This document shows positions 1 to 8,974 of a stretch of DNA of 64,000 nt, in pieces. Source of the stretch: Xestospongia muta (lineage: Eukaryota > Porifera > Demospongiae > Haplosclerida > Petrosiidae); the NCBI GenBank assembly GCA_963693285.1, contig OY848917.1, positions 21,706,245 to 21,770,244 of the forward strand. Reading direction: 5' to 3'. Both the position numbers and the translations under genes were made by a program. Position 1 is the stretch's first letter, and every line of letters starts with the position of its first letter. The notes under the pieces were generated by a model that worked only from the letters and a program-made list of their open reading frames with translations, was not told the origin of the DNA and made no database searches.

Positions 1-225
1 ACGTCTAATGGAGAAGACGGAACTTTAGTTGATAGTGGTCCCAAAGGATCAGGTAGAGGAAAACGTTCTTCCTTTTTGAAATATTTAAAGAGAGCCATGT
101 GGTTACTATTAGTTTTACCAACTATTTGCCACACCCATAATCGGATTTTCTGCGTAACCATTTGCCACGCCCATAATTGTAAGAAATTGGCGAGGGATAT
201 TTTTACGATGGAGTTAAATTCGTGA
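1..225 (+). CDS. Possible internal or 3' exon of an unrecognised + strand gene (partial)
   Basis: Frame 1 is open from the window edge to a TGA at 223-225. The first ~30 codons look like ordinary coding sequence: a Gly/Ser/Lys/Arg-rich stretch and then SSFLKYLKR. From about 105 the translation runs into a direct repeat (TTTGCCAC.CCCATAAT at ~123 and ~161) that looks repeat-derived, so the true exon probably ends near 95-110 by splicing or is interrupted by the insertion. A good donor (GTAAGT) lies at 269, but frame 1 is already closed there. I do not recognise the product. Joining to the acidic exon at 378-495 is only a guess. Confidence 0.25.
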   Translation, partial: TSNGEDGTLVDSGPKGSGRGKRSSFLKYLKRAMWLLLVLPTICHTHNRIFCVTICHAHNCKKLARDIFTMELNS

Positions 226-377
226 AATTCGCAAAAATTTAGCAACGTGAATATTTCCCGATATACGGTAAGTCTTTTGATTTTGTCAATGAAATATGGA
301 AAACTTTCATACAATACCATTTTCAAGACCTAAGGTGATTTATCTTTTTATGTGTCACCATTGCTAACAATGATTAG

Positions 378-495
378 ACCAGTGATTGAAGAGGAGCCAG
401 AAGCCAGCATTGATGAAGAAGAGGATGATCTTTCTGATGATGGTCATGAATTGGATGAAGATGAAGTTGAGTGTGAAGATGAGACAGAATCTTGA
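378..495 (+). CDS. Terminal exon with acidic C-terminal tail, gene unknown
   Basis: An acceptor (TGATTAG) ends at 377 and is followed by 39 codons that close with TGA at 493-495. The encoded tail is strongly acidic, with Glu/Asp runs throughout (EEEDDLSDD, then DEDEVECEDE) and no hydrophobic segment. An AATAAA signal at 529-534 lies 34 bases past the stop, which supports a 3' terminal exon. Acidic tails occur in many nuclear proteins and do not identify a family. The upstream exons lie outside the window or in 1-110. Confidence 0.4.
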
Positions 496-528
496 TTTAC
501 AAGATAGTGTCTTTCTTTCATTGACATA

Positions 529-534
529 AATAAA
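529..534 (+). terminator. Polyadenylation signal AATAAA
   Basis: AATAAA lies 34 bases downstream of the TGA that closes the acidic exon, the usual arrangement for a metazoan 3' end. In AT-rich DNA the hexamer is common, so its position after the stop is the real support. Confidence 0.35.
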
Positions 535-789
535 CGGGAGTTACATTATTATTATTTATAATAGTATTAATAGTTTTCATCATTTAGTTATACAGAAGGT
601 TTGGAAATTCACATATGGTACTCCTTCAGGATTTGGAAATCGTCCTCTGACATCCTACAATTGTACATCCAAATGTTATAATGTGTAACTTGAAGATAGC
701 CTTACCCTGAGAATGCATTCTGGCATAACATCTCTTGTATCATAAATTGTGGTTCTTGTTAATTTATGATCAATGTATCTTGGCTCATT

Positions 790-920
790 CTAGACCCCCA
801 GCTGGCCAAAAAGGGTCCAAAACTTCCTATATAGTTTCAACCGCTTAGCCTGATTGCTGAGGCTAGCTTCTGCTGACCCTTTTAACCAACTGGGAGGCCG
901 TAGGATAATACATGGGTCTA
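790..920. repeat. Nested imperfect inverted repeat, possible small MITE
   Basis: Three nested pairs fold on each other. TAGACCC near 791 pairs with GGGTCTA near 914. CCCAGCTGGCCAAAAAGGGTC (797-817) pairs imperfectly with the 875-893 segment, about 17 of 20 with one gap. TAGCCT (846-851) pairs with AGGCTA (860-865). No coding frame was recognised. A short non-autonomous element is the simplest reading, and no target duplication was established. Confidence 0.35.
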
Positions 921-1478
921 GGTAACAATGTGGGCAACAATTAGACCATCCAAGGACTGGAGGATCGAACGTCTCATATCCACTAGTGTCTAAATTAGTT
1001 TAGAATTGCATTGGTCACTATACTATAAATAAAAGTACTTTTTCTTCTTCTTTTATTTGTAGGTGCTTCACATTTAGAATATACAAGTTCCAATTTGATT
1101 CTTAGATATTTTTTATTAAATCCTCGATCTCTTTCAAAAATTCTTCTGGAGGATCTTCTGTATACTAGACTTCAACCTGAACAGCTACTATAATTTTGTG
1201 TTTATGTATATGTAGAAATACCTTAGACTTAGTCTGGCTCTCAGCCATAGGCTCTATCTTGTTCTTACACATGTTTAAAATGACCACATGGCTAGGCTTA
1301 GTCAGCTAAATAACACGTGTTTTGTATATAAAATAAGTTTTATAATATCCCATGTGAACTGCTATTTTTATTTTGAATACACCCGCCATATTGTGCCCTG
1401 GACACACCCCTTAAATAGTGAGCTGAACTGAAGTGTTTATATTATTCTTATAGTGCACCTCCTCCTTTAATTTGAGAA

Positions 1479-1590
1479 GTCAAAACGTTAGCATGTTCAA
1501 ATTTTAACAATTAAATCACACTCAGTTAACTCACTAAGTCAAAATGTTAGCATGTTCAAATTTGAGTCATTATGTCACACTAAGTACTAT
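1479..1590. repeat. 59-bp direct repeat, about two copies
   Basis: GTCAAAA(C/T)GTTAGCATGTTCAAATTT begins at 1479 and again at 1538, a 59-base period. The second copy is partly diverged (TCACACTCAG against TCACACTAAG). The repeat directly abuts the perfect palindrome at 1588-1643, and the word TTAGCATGTT recurs in its loop, so the whole block 1479-1660 probably arose together. Confidence 0.55.
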
Positions 1591-1643
1591 AATAATCACT
1601 AAAATTTAAATTTTAGCATGTTTAAATTTTAGTGATTATTATA
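1588..1643. repeat. Perfect 23-bp inverted repeat with 10-bp loop
   Basis: TATAATAATCACTAAAATTTAAA (1588-1610) is exactly complementary to 1621-1643, with TTTTAGCATG as the spacer. The arm is AT-rich but non-repetitive, so a 23-base perfect match is not expected by chance. It can form a hairpin or cruciform and resembles the core of a small foldback element. No function can be read from it. Confidence 0.6.
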
Positions 1644-1783
1644 GCACTTATTAAATTTGCTAAAATTAGCACACAACAGTAGGCTTAATGTACCAGAGAA
1701 CATTACATTGATTTCAATTCAAACATATCATTACCTTTAAATGCTAATCACAAACAAGAACATGTCAACACATTTACACTCAC

Positions 1784-4131
1784 CATTATTAACTGTACTC
1801 TGGGTGCCATTAGCAAGAAATAGAGGCACAGTGTCAGGTGAAGGGAGTTGGTTCAATAGAACAAGAGGTTTGTGAAGTTTACTACGTCCTTTTAACAATC
1901 CATCTTATAGACCTGAATACAAAATAATGATGTTATCAACTTATCATAGTAACTGAACAAAGTTGTAGTATGACCCGTGAGTAAATGTTATATCTCAGGC
2001 TATCAATATGCTAAAGAAAATGGTTTGCACTATTCAACACAACCTTTGTAACAGTGTTTAAATATCCAAAACTATGACAATACCTTCACAAGAAAGGATT
2101 ATAACAGAAGAAAATAGTATTATTTACATGTGTGCTCTCCAACTGAAACAAAAAGGTTTGAAACTTGAAAATGTCTTATAAAACAAGAACAACAATGAGT
2201 CAAGGCAAAACAAGAAAAGCTTCAATATGACTACCAAAAAACTCTTTAGATGAGACCACACCCACATTTCATTGCTTCATCACATCACATTTGAAAGTCA
2301 AAAAAAGAATATCATTAAAGACTAGAATTGTTTCACACAAGTACTTTAAACTGAATTATCAAATTAGACAATACCACATTGTAAACTCAAAAGTATTAAC
2401 AGAAGAGTTGTGAGAGGTTTAATAACATCTAAAACCATTCAGTCAAGGCTGACTTGAACATTTTACACATGACCTAATGTTAGGCTAAGAAAGTGGACTC
2501 TCATTTGCAGCACAATACATAATAATAATTATATATAGACTATTGACAAACCACATGACCTTTATTGCTAATACATAATGAGTGTCAGCAATAAAGTCCA
2601 TGTGGTTGGGCAATAACATACAGTACATACCAGTTATAACTTATGTCAAACTAGTGAGTCACATGTACCTCAAACACAAATATACTAGTTAGTACACATG
2701 TTCATGGCTCTATCTTCACAAGTGATGTCAGTATACTCATGTGTGATGTTGCATGCAATGTCAGGATACTCACAAGAGAAAAGTAAAAGTCTGAGTAACA
2801 TGCTTTCTGTTTGGAAGAAAGACTTCAAATAAGTTATCTAACAAGTGACTCATGAGTTCAATTTAAGTTGCAAATTGTATGTACTGAATTTGTGGATTGA
2901 TACCATAGAAGTTCAAAGTGATTTTTGCGGTTTAAGGATCATGAATATACTAGTTTGTGGCTTTGGTGTTTGCTGACAACCACAGCAGAATATACTATGA
3001 TGTCACTTTATCAAATCTAAGAGCTTTGTCTGCACTTTCAATTTCTATGGTACATGTCACAAGAATATATATATGTCAAATAGTCTTACTTAGTTGATGT
3101 TTTACAGCCTTTCCTTTGGTAATATCATCAGCTATACTATCACGAGATAAAGGAATTATATCATTATTATCAGCTGTGTTCATATGGTGATCTTCAGAGA
3201 TTAAACCTAAACCAGTGGACTCAAACATTGGTTGAGTCAAGGTGTTGACTAGACTCTTCTTCATCAGATAATAAAGAGACCTTGTCCTTCTCTCCTTCAC
3301 CTTCAGATAGTGTCAGCCTCATCTTCATCATTTGCCTCATCATTTGATTTATCTGAAAGTGACATCAATAGAAGTTAAAAATAGAAAACACTTCTATAAA
3401 TCATTGGTTAAGTCTACTTATGTGATATACATTAATTATTGTATATGCTTTATAGTCCTGTACACATTAAGTTATAAGACTGTACAGTATAGGGAGACTT
3501 AAGGCAATTTAGAAAATTATGAAATATTTTCACTACATCTTTACAGCTCTAGTCTAGCCTCTTTACTTAGAGGGGTATGGTAGTGCACATGTAGTATCTT
3601 CACCAATATTCCTCGTGAAAATATAGCCTATTGAACCTGTGCCTGAAAAACAACATTTTATAATTGGGTGTGGTTGTAATATGTTTAGATCTAATGCAAG
3701 ACCTGGAAACAAAATACTCTTTAGAGGTTTCCTACTGGAATAAGGCATTTTAGTCCTCTCATTGTATTTGGGTTTGTGTTAAAAGGATCAACCTCACCAG
3801 AATAGCTCTATTCTGTGCCAGTACCTTCCAAAACAATTATACAATCATTCGCTTTGTTAGATTTAGAAAAACAAATTAATGACGACGTAAGTTTACCTGA
3901 CACTATTCCCCATTCTTGTTCTAGATGATGTCTTGAAATAGGACGGCCTTCATATCGCATGTCATCTTCGTCCAATATCATGGCGCTTAACGATCTCTGT
4001 CCATCAGTATCGTTAACATCCTCGCATATTTTAGCAACGTTGATTTCGTCTTCAAAATCATCTGGAAGTGGATTGCTAAGCTCGGCTACTTACTCAGCCA
4101 ACAATAACTTTTCTTTCCTTTTTGACGCCAC
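1784..4131 (-). pseudogene. AATF: Decayed 5' fragment of an AATF/Che-1-like gene
   Basis: Three exons on the - strand join in compatible phase. 4131-3897 encodes an N terminus with NPLPDDFEDE, then RYEGRPISRHHLEQEWG, ending in donor TCAG|GTAAAC. 3352-3090 starts after TTTCAG and is acidic (DEANDEDEADT); it ends with ITKGKAVKHQL before GTAAGA. 1903-1784 encodes GLLKGRSKLHKPLVLLNQLP, ending at GTGAGT. The last two match the conserved AATF stretch around VEKGRAVKNQ and LLEGRIKLQKALLTTNQLP. Known AATF is a nucleolar protein of ribosome biogenesis and apoptosis control. Lesions seen: an in-frame TAA at 4092-4090, GTG where the start codon would be, and two frame changes inside 3352-3090. The C-terminal half of AATF was not found. 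It is probably a non-functional duplicate, though a misread splice structure could hide some lesions. Confidence 0.6.
1910..3060. other. AT-rich DNA without a recognised gene
   Basis: This stretch lies between the last two AATF-like exons and has frequent stops in all frames. Nothing beyond intron-like sequence was recognised. Confidence 0.4.
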
Positions 4132-4181
4132 ATGTCAGTCTTTTGCATGTGGTTAGGCTTTAATGAATGGAGATTAGACAC

Positions 4182-4183
4182 TA
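4182..4183. other. TA target-site duplication, left
   Basis: TA precedes the left inverted-repeat terminus GAGTAACAGACC and is repeated at 8973-8974 after the mirror-image right end. A TA duplication is the hallmark of Tc1/mariner/pogo integration. This flank lies about 50 bases 5' of the AATF-like N terminus. Confidence 0.6.
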
Positions 4184-4560
4184 GAGTAACAGACCAATAG
4201 TCGTACGGACCGATTTTCGGACGTTTATATCTATTACATGGTGAATGCTATAAAGCTGATTCTGCAGATACTGGTAGGTGCTTACCTGTACTACTAGTGT
4301 ACAAAATATTAGCTTGCAAAAATACAGTATACGAGTGCTGCAGCTCGAAGATCAACATTGTACGAATACCGTGATTTTCGTACAGTTGAACCAGTTTTCG
4401 GACATCTACCTGGGAAATAGCTGGGAGTTGGATACAAGCAATGAAACGTGAGATTCTAGTTCATCAATGATTGCTCTTTCAAACCTCCAAACCGGAGCAT
4501 TGCACTTCTTGTATGACCACTATTACAAGTCAGGTGGGTCACGTGACCAGTATTTGGACG
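4184..4560 (+). repeat. Left terminal inverted repeat of the pogo-like element
   Basis: It matches the reverse complement of 8566-8972 almost throughout, ending in a shared GGGTCACGTGACCAGTATT.GGA block. The right arm holds ~30 extra bases (about 8595-8625, around CATCATATTGTGAAACTAGC) missing from this arm. The palindrome GGTCACGTGACC in each arm is a candidate protein-binding site. Confidence 0.8.
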
Positions 4561-4620
4561 TAGACAATCATGGAGGGTGGTGCATAATGAGTTATAAACA
4601 ATTTTCCAACTTGTCATTAA

Positions 4621-5738
4621 CTATTTCTTGGTGATCTTGCAACATGATTTACACTCCCAAACATCAGGAATGTTACCTGGAGTAACATAAACACTAGAAC
4701 AGTGAAACCACTGCCCACACACATCACAAGAGATCATCATCTCATCGTAGTCTTCAGGCATTTTATAGTAACAATATAGGTCAATGATGTGATGATGTTT
4801 TGAAGGTCGAGGTATACATTCCGGCTGGTTGTGCAATTTCTTTGGGAACAGAGACAACTTTCCTCTTTCAAAACAATCAATTAGATGATTACACATTACT
4901 TCTTGATGAAAACTAGCATATTCAGGATTGTTTCCACAACACACTTCCATTGCCATAGCAATAGAAAAGAGGCCACAGTCCCAGCTCCCTTCCTGCTGTT
5001 GTACAGACATTGTCTGTATTTTCAGAGAAGTTTCTGAGGAATAGGAGTATATTTGTGAAACTTGAAGAAGAGTGGGCTTGTTAAGTGTATAGAATAATGC
5101 CAAACTGTCCATAATCTGGACAACTCCAGGTCTTTGGGAACATATACAGATCCAGTGATTAGATCCTACAATAAAGAGTTTACATGAAGAATAATCCTTT
5201 ATTCATTAAATTTCAGAGTATTTAATTTTCATTGCACCTACATGTAGGCGCATTCACAAATGCTGGGTCAATATTTTCGTGGATTATAAATCACCCATGA
5301 AAACAACAAAATTTAAGACCCCTCAAAAATTTCTACCCTTACAGTAAGTATGTAACAACTTGACAAGGTGAATTAATAGCAGTCCCTTTGTATTACTACA
5401 ATCAATAAGGATTATTAGCATAATAATTTTTTGCTGTGGAAATTTCTAAATACTTTTTTGTTTTGATAAGGTATTATTAACCTTGCTGCTTAACTTATTA
5501 ATACACATCACTGTACCTGTGTGAAGTATCTGAACAGAGGGTATCCTAGGAACAACTTTAAACTTGAGACGATAACCCAACAATGTATTCTGAAAACCAT
5601 GTATGTGTGGAAATTGTTGACTTAGAAGAGTGTGGGTAGCATTGATCACATTGTCAGAAACTTCAGAACCACTTTCAAGATGATTCTTGTCTGCTATATA
5701 AAGATTCAGATCTTTTATCCACCAGGAATCTGCTTTAC
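4621..5738 (-). CDS. Ulp1/SENP-like cysteine protease with C-terminal PHD-like finger (transposon-borne)
   Basis: Two exons fit: 5738-5517 (222 bp; acceptor TTGTCACAG, donor CACAG|GTACAG) and 5165-4621 (acceptor ATTGTAG, stop TAA). All junctions are phase 1. The first exon encodes WWIKDLNLYIADK, a region found beside such proteases. The second opens with SNHWICI (catalytic His), then VVQIMDSLA (Asp), then QQEGSWDCGLF (Gln and Cys), so the C48-type catalytic set His-Asp-Gln-Cys is intact. About 60 residues later DLYCYYKMPEDYDEMMISCD and CGQWFHCSSV, then WECKSC, form a PHD-like finger. Enzymes of this fold cleave SUMO-like modifiers; a role in transposition is inference. It probably continues the upstream small exons and may be fused to the transposase tail. 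Confidence 0.7.
5166..5516 (-). other. Intron within the Ulp1-like gene
   Basis: GT at 5516-5515 and AG at 5167-5166 bound a 351-base AT-rich intron. Removing it joins the codons ACA G|GA TCT, placing the catalytic HWI motif in frame with the upstream exon. Confidence 0.65.
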
Positions 5739-5739
5739 C

Positions 5740-6170
5740 TGTGACAAAAATGACATAATACACATGTACATGTAGCAGACATGGGGCAAGCACTTTAAGC
5801 AAGTGCTTTCAGGTGCTTTGATACTTTTCTTAAGTATAAACACTTGTGCTACTTTATATTAAAGTATTATATAATAAGCACAAAGGGCTGTACATGTAGA
5901 GAGTGTTTTAGTAAGTGTTTAGGCCCAAAGGTGCCAGGTTAGTGATAATAAGTTTCATAAATGTTCATTTTGATGTAACAAGGTGATTATTAATGAATTA
6001 GCTTAACCAAAGTGCTGCTGCTTGTGGTTAAAACAGTTATGTGGTGCTTGAATGTGTGCTTCAATTACTTCTATACACAAGTACATGTGCTTGTGCTTAA
6101 GTCCTTTTACAAGTGCTTGAAATTGTGCTTTAAGCACTTGAAGTAAATGCTTGCCCGGTGTCTAAGTTTG
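5740..6170. repeat. Low-complexity stretch rich in AAGTGCTT-type words
   Basis: Words such as GTGCTT, AAGTGCTT and AAGCACTTG recur irregularly from ~5785 to ~6150 (for example AGCACTTTAAGCAAGTGCTTTCAGGTGCTTTG near 5790). They form a degenerate, partly self-complementary repeat inside what is probably an intron of the transposon gene. Confidence 0.45.
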
Positions 6171-6290
6171 ACACACCTTTTATATTTTTTCCAGTTTGGC
6201 AAGTCTCTAAAACTTCAACATCAACAGGCTCAGGGTTGAAGAGCTCTACAATTACATGCATGGTCATAAAGGTACAGTAATTTTAATTTG
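6171..6290 (-). repeat. Degenerate outermost copy of the exon repeat
   Basis: This block aligns with the 116-bp repeats that follow it (ACACACCTTT start, GGTACAGTAATTTTAATTT end) but is diverged inside. On the - strand it still reads VELFNPEPVDVEVLETCQTG and ends at AAAAG|GTGTGTC, so it remains a plausible exon of about 71 bp (6247-6177). Confidence 0.5.
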
Positions 6291-6638
6291 ACACACTTTT
6301 CTTATTATTCCTGGTTTGTCTTGGAAGTACCATTTCTAAATCATCAGCCTCAGACTCGGAGAACTCTACTACAACTAAACAATAAAGGTACAGTAATTTT
6401 AATTTGGCACACCTTTCTTATTATTCCTGGTTTGTCTTGAAAGTCCCATTTCTAAATCATCAGCCTCAGACTCGGAGAACTCTACTACAACTAAACAATA
6501 AAGGTACAGTAATTTTAATTTGGCACACCTTTCTTATTATTCCTGGTTTGTCTTGAAAGTCCCATTTCTAAATCATCAGCCTCAGACTCAGAGAACTCTA
6601 CTACAACTAAACAATAAAGGTACAGTAATTTTAATTTG
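6291..6638 (-). repeat. Three tandem 116-bp units, each carrying a 78-bp exon
   Basis: Units start at 6291, 6407 and 6523, an exact 116-base period, nearly identical. On the - strand each holds an acceptor TTGTTTAG, a 78-base open segment (exons 6374-6297, 6490-6413, 6606-6529) reading VEFSESEADDLEMGLSRQT and NNKK with small changes, and a donor AAAG|GTGTG. Length 78 and phase 1 at both ends mean any number of units keeps the frame. The acidic N-terminal half and basic end resemble a linker. Their 3' end (NNKK plus donor) matches the end of the upstream coiled-coil exon, which suggests they arose by duplicating its 3' part. Confidence 0.7.
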
Positions 6639-6644
6639 ACACAC

Positions 6645-6830
6645 CTTTCTTATTATTCCTTCCACTTCTCTTTGTTTGGGACTGTTCTCTTTTGGCTTTT
6701 GCCTTATCCTCTCTAACTCTTTTCTGCTCATCCTTTTGTAGAGCTTCCATTTCTTTCTGTCTCTGTCGTTCCCACAGAAATTGAAGATGATGATGGCTGG
6801 TAAGAACCTGCGGATTTTGTAGTGGCTTTA
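6645..6830 (-). CDS. Basic coiled-coil tail exon of the pogo-like transposase
   Basis: The frame reads VLTSHHHLQFLWERQRQKEM and continues Lys/Arg/Glu-rich to NNKK, ending in donor AAAG|GTGTGTC. Many pogo/Tigger-type transposases end in a VLTS motif followed by a charged helical tail, so this is probably the C-terminal tail of the DDE protein. Its frame differs from that of the DDE region (7103-8517), so a splice or frameshift lies near 6835. Phase at the donor matches the small repeat exons, allowing a transposase-Ulp1 fusion transcript. The upstream boundary is approximate. Confidence 0.5.
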
Positions 6831-7102
6831 CTTGGCGGTAAAAATGCAGGAACTAAAAAATTGCTGACAGTTGATGCAGATCAAGTTGGTAATGAACCTT
6901 CTTGAAAAGATCTCTTGTGGAAGTCTGGATCAGACAACGACCTTTCCAAGACCATAGATCTATCTGAACTAAGAAACGTTCCATTGCCTGGGAGCTCATG
7001 ATCATTCATTGACCAACATGGAGTACTGGTAACAGCTTGACAATGACACTTTGAACATCCAAGAGCAGGGCTATATAATGGAATATAAGCTAGGCTTGTT
7101 TT

Positions 7103-8517
7103 TCAAGCAAGAGCTTCAGGTTTGAATAGAGCAAAATCTTCATTATCATTTGGCTCCAACACATATGCTTTAGTAACTGACCGATCAAGTGGGTACACTC
7201 CAGTGACTCTAAAACTTGATACGATGTTTTCTATTGAAAAAGCTTTCAACCAAGCCTGAGAGAAAAGTCGACAAAAGTCGTACTGAGATACTGTCTTCCC
7301 AGGGTTTTTAGCAATAAATTGGTGACAAATCTGTCTCCATGATACTTTTAATGGTGCAAAGCATCCTCTGTCCAGTGGCTGCATCACATGTGTTGTATGA
7401 GGTGGGAGGGTGAAAATGATAACTTGATTTTGAGCAGCCATGTTGATAGTATCAAGACAATAATGACTAGAGTGCCCATCCAGTAGTAGAATTACTGAAC
7501 CTTTATTGTTTAATTTTAGTAGAGTTCTCTAAGTCTGAGGCTGATGATTTAGAAATGGCACTTCCAAGACAAAGCAGCAATACGAACTTGTGGGGCATAT
7601 AATAGGAAATGCTTTGTGAACCAATGGAAAAATAGATCCCTTGACATCCACCCACTGTCAGACAGGCCATAGAGTGTTCCAGGGATTTCTCCTCTAGTTA
7701 AGTCCTGACTTAAAGATTTTCTGTTAAAAATGATGAAGGGAGGTATAACGTAACCAGCTGCACACGAGCAAGCCAAAACAGTTATTTGTGCTTTAGTATC
7801 TCCAGTTATGTGGCTAGGATTTCTAGAACCAATCTTGTCCACCATCTTCAAACATTTTGGGCTAAGTGGAAGCAAAGTCTCATCGCAGTTGAAAATGCGA
7901 GAAGGATCATCAAGTATGCCATTGGTTTCTAGAGTTTCTTCAAGCATATCAAAGTAACGATTGAGTACATCTGGACTGGTTGCAATTGCCCTTCCATAAG
8001 ATAACGGTACAGCCATCTTCAGAGTTAATTTGGGATGCCTTCCCAGAAATCTCTCCCACTATCCATTTGATAGTGTTGTTTCAATTCCCTTTCCCTCAAC
8101 AATTCTTTGAACTAAAGCCAGTACTTGTTTCTTGGCATGTGGGTACCCAATCTTAGCAGTTTGGATTAAAAAACTCGCTAATTCCTCTTCTTCTTCAAAA
8201 CTTAAATAAGGGGTTGGACCTGATCTTGCCTTACAATCAACTTTGCCACTCACTCTATCATGGAGTGAAGATTTTGGGACTGAAAAGATTTCACAAGCTT
8301 GTCTGATTCCCAACTCGACTTCCTTAACTGCTTTTTCCATACTCTCGCTGTTCCATCTCCTGTATGTAGTACCACGCCATGGCAAAGAGCAGGATGAGGT
8401 TTCATTACTCGAAGTAGATCTATGCGCGGCTTTCACGACTCTTCTTGAAATGGGTGGGTGAGAATACATCTGATCTGTAAATAAAGAAAAACCAGTCAAC
8501 CAGACTGAACCAGTCAA
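7103..8517 (-). pseudogene. pogo/Tc1-type DDE transposase, interrupted
   Basis: Reading 5' to 3' on the - strand: a psq-like helix-turn-helix (RRWNSESMEKAVKEVELG, then IRQACEIFSVPKSSLHDRV), a second DNA-binding stretch (FEEEEELASFLIQTAKIGYP), then the DDE_1 core. The first acidic residue is in IFNCDETLL, the second in ILLLDGHSSHY and the third in MQPLDRG, with 35 residues between the last two. Lesions: TAG at 8061-8059 where the frame otherwise runs straight through (SNG-stop-WERFLGRHPKLTL), and an inserted patch at 7508-7575 that closes the frame at ~7549. After a TGA near 7103 the tail still reads YIPLYSPAL. The natural start is probably the ATG of MEKAVKEVELG or upstream of 8517. Confidence 0.75.
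7508..7575 (+). repeat. Inverted copy of the exon repeat inserted in the transposase
   Basis: GTTTAATTTTAGTAGAGTTCTCTAAGTCTGAGG and its continuation to 7575 match the reverse complement of a 116-bp unit (best to 6311-6380) at roughly nine positions in ten. It sits exactly between KHFLLYAPQVR and SVILLLDGH of the transposase, where family members have almost no sequence. A local template switch or inverted insertion is the likely origin. Confidence 0.6.
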
Positions 8518-8565
8518 CCAGGCTACAGGCTACCTTAAATTGGATGAGTTTCTATCTTCCACGTG

Positions 8566-8972
8566 CATCCGAATACTGGTCACGTGACCCACCTGCACTC
8601 CATCATATTGTGAAACTAGCTTCACACTTGTAATCGCGGTCATACAAGAAGTGCAGGGCTCCGGCTTGGATGTTTGAAAGAGGAATCATTGATGAACTAG
8701 AATCTCACGTTTCATTCCTTGTCTCCAATTCCCAGCTATTTCCCAGATAGATGTCCGAAAACTGGTTCAACTGTACGAAAACCTCGGTATTCGTACAATG
8801 TTGATCTTCGAGCTGCAGCACTCGTATACTGTATTTTTGCAAGCTAATATTTTGTACACAAGTAGTACAGGTAAGCACCTACCAGTATCTGCAGAATCAG
8901 CTTTATAGCATTCACCATTTAGTAGATATAAACGTCCGAAAATCGGTCCGTACGACTATTGGTCTGTTACTC
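8566..8972 (-). repeat. Right terminal inverted repeat of the pogo-like element
   Basis: Mirror image of 4184-4560 with scattered substitutions and one ~30-base insertion. The outer terminus GGTCTGTTACTC is followed by TA at 8973-8974. Being 5' of the transposase, it would contain that gene's promoter. No TATA box was assigned. Confidence 0.8.
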
Positions 8973-8974
8973 TA
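8973..8974. other. TA target-site duplication, right
   Basis: TA directly follows the right terminus GGTCTGTTACTC and mirrors the TA at 4182-4183. Confidence 0.6.

Larger units (their letters stand above)
4184..8972 (-). mobile_element. pogo-like DNA transposon with long TIRs and a Ulp1-PHD module
   Basis: The element is 4,789 bp. Both ends begin GAGTAACAGACCAATAGTCG and continue as inverted repeats for 377 bases (left) and ~407 bases (right), flanked by TA. Genes read on the - strand: helix-turn-helix plus DDE transposase (8517-7103), a basic coiled-coil tail (~6830-6645), repeated small exons (6606-6177), a Ulp1-like protease (5738-4621) and a PHD-like finger at its C terminus. The transposase carries a nonsense codon and an inserted inverted patch, so this copy is not autonomous. 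TIRs this long together with a SUMO-protease module are unlike the compact pogo elements I know. The superfamily call rests on the TA duplication and on the DDE residue pattern. Confidence 0.75.

Noticed and set aside
1081..1200. Minus-strand DPPEEFLKEIEDLIKNI as the next AATF exon
   Set aside because: It ends in a stop after 17 codons and does not resemble the AATF C-terminal region. It may be an unrelated fragment.
3563..3748. 61-codon - strand frame as an extra AATF exon
   Set aside because: The phase of the exons at 3897 and 3352 joins directly without it, and its sequence has no AATF-like acidic character.
3959..4156. 65-codon + strand frame with Ser-rich translation
   Set aside because: It is the antisense shadow of the AATF-like N-terminal exon.
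8243..8461. 72-codon + strand frame
   Set aside because: Antisense shadow of the transposase helix-turn-helix region.
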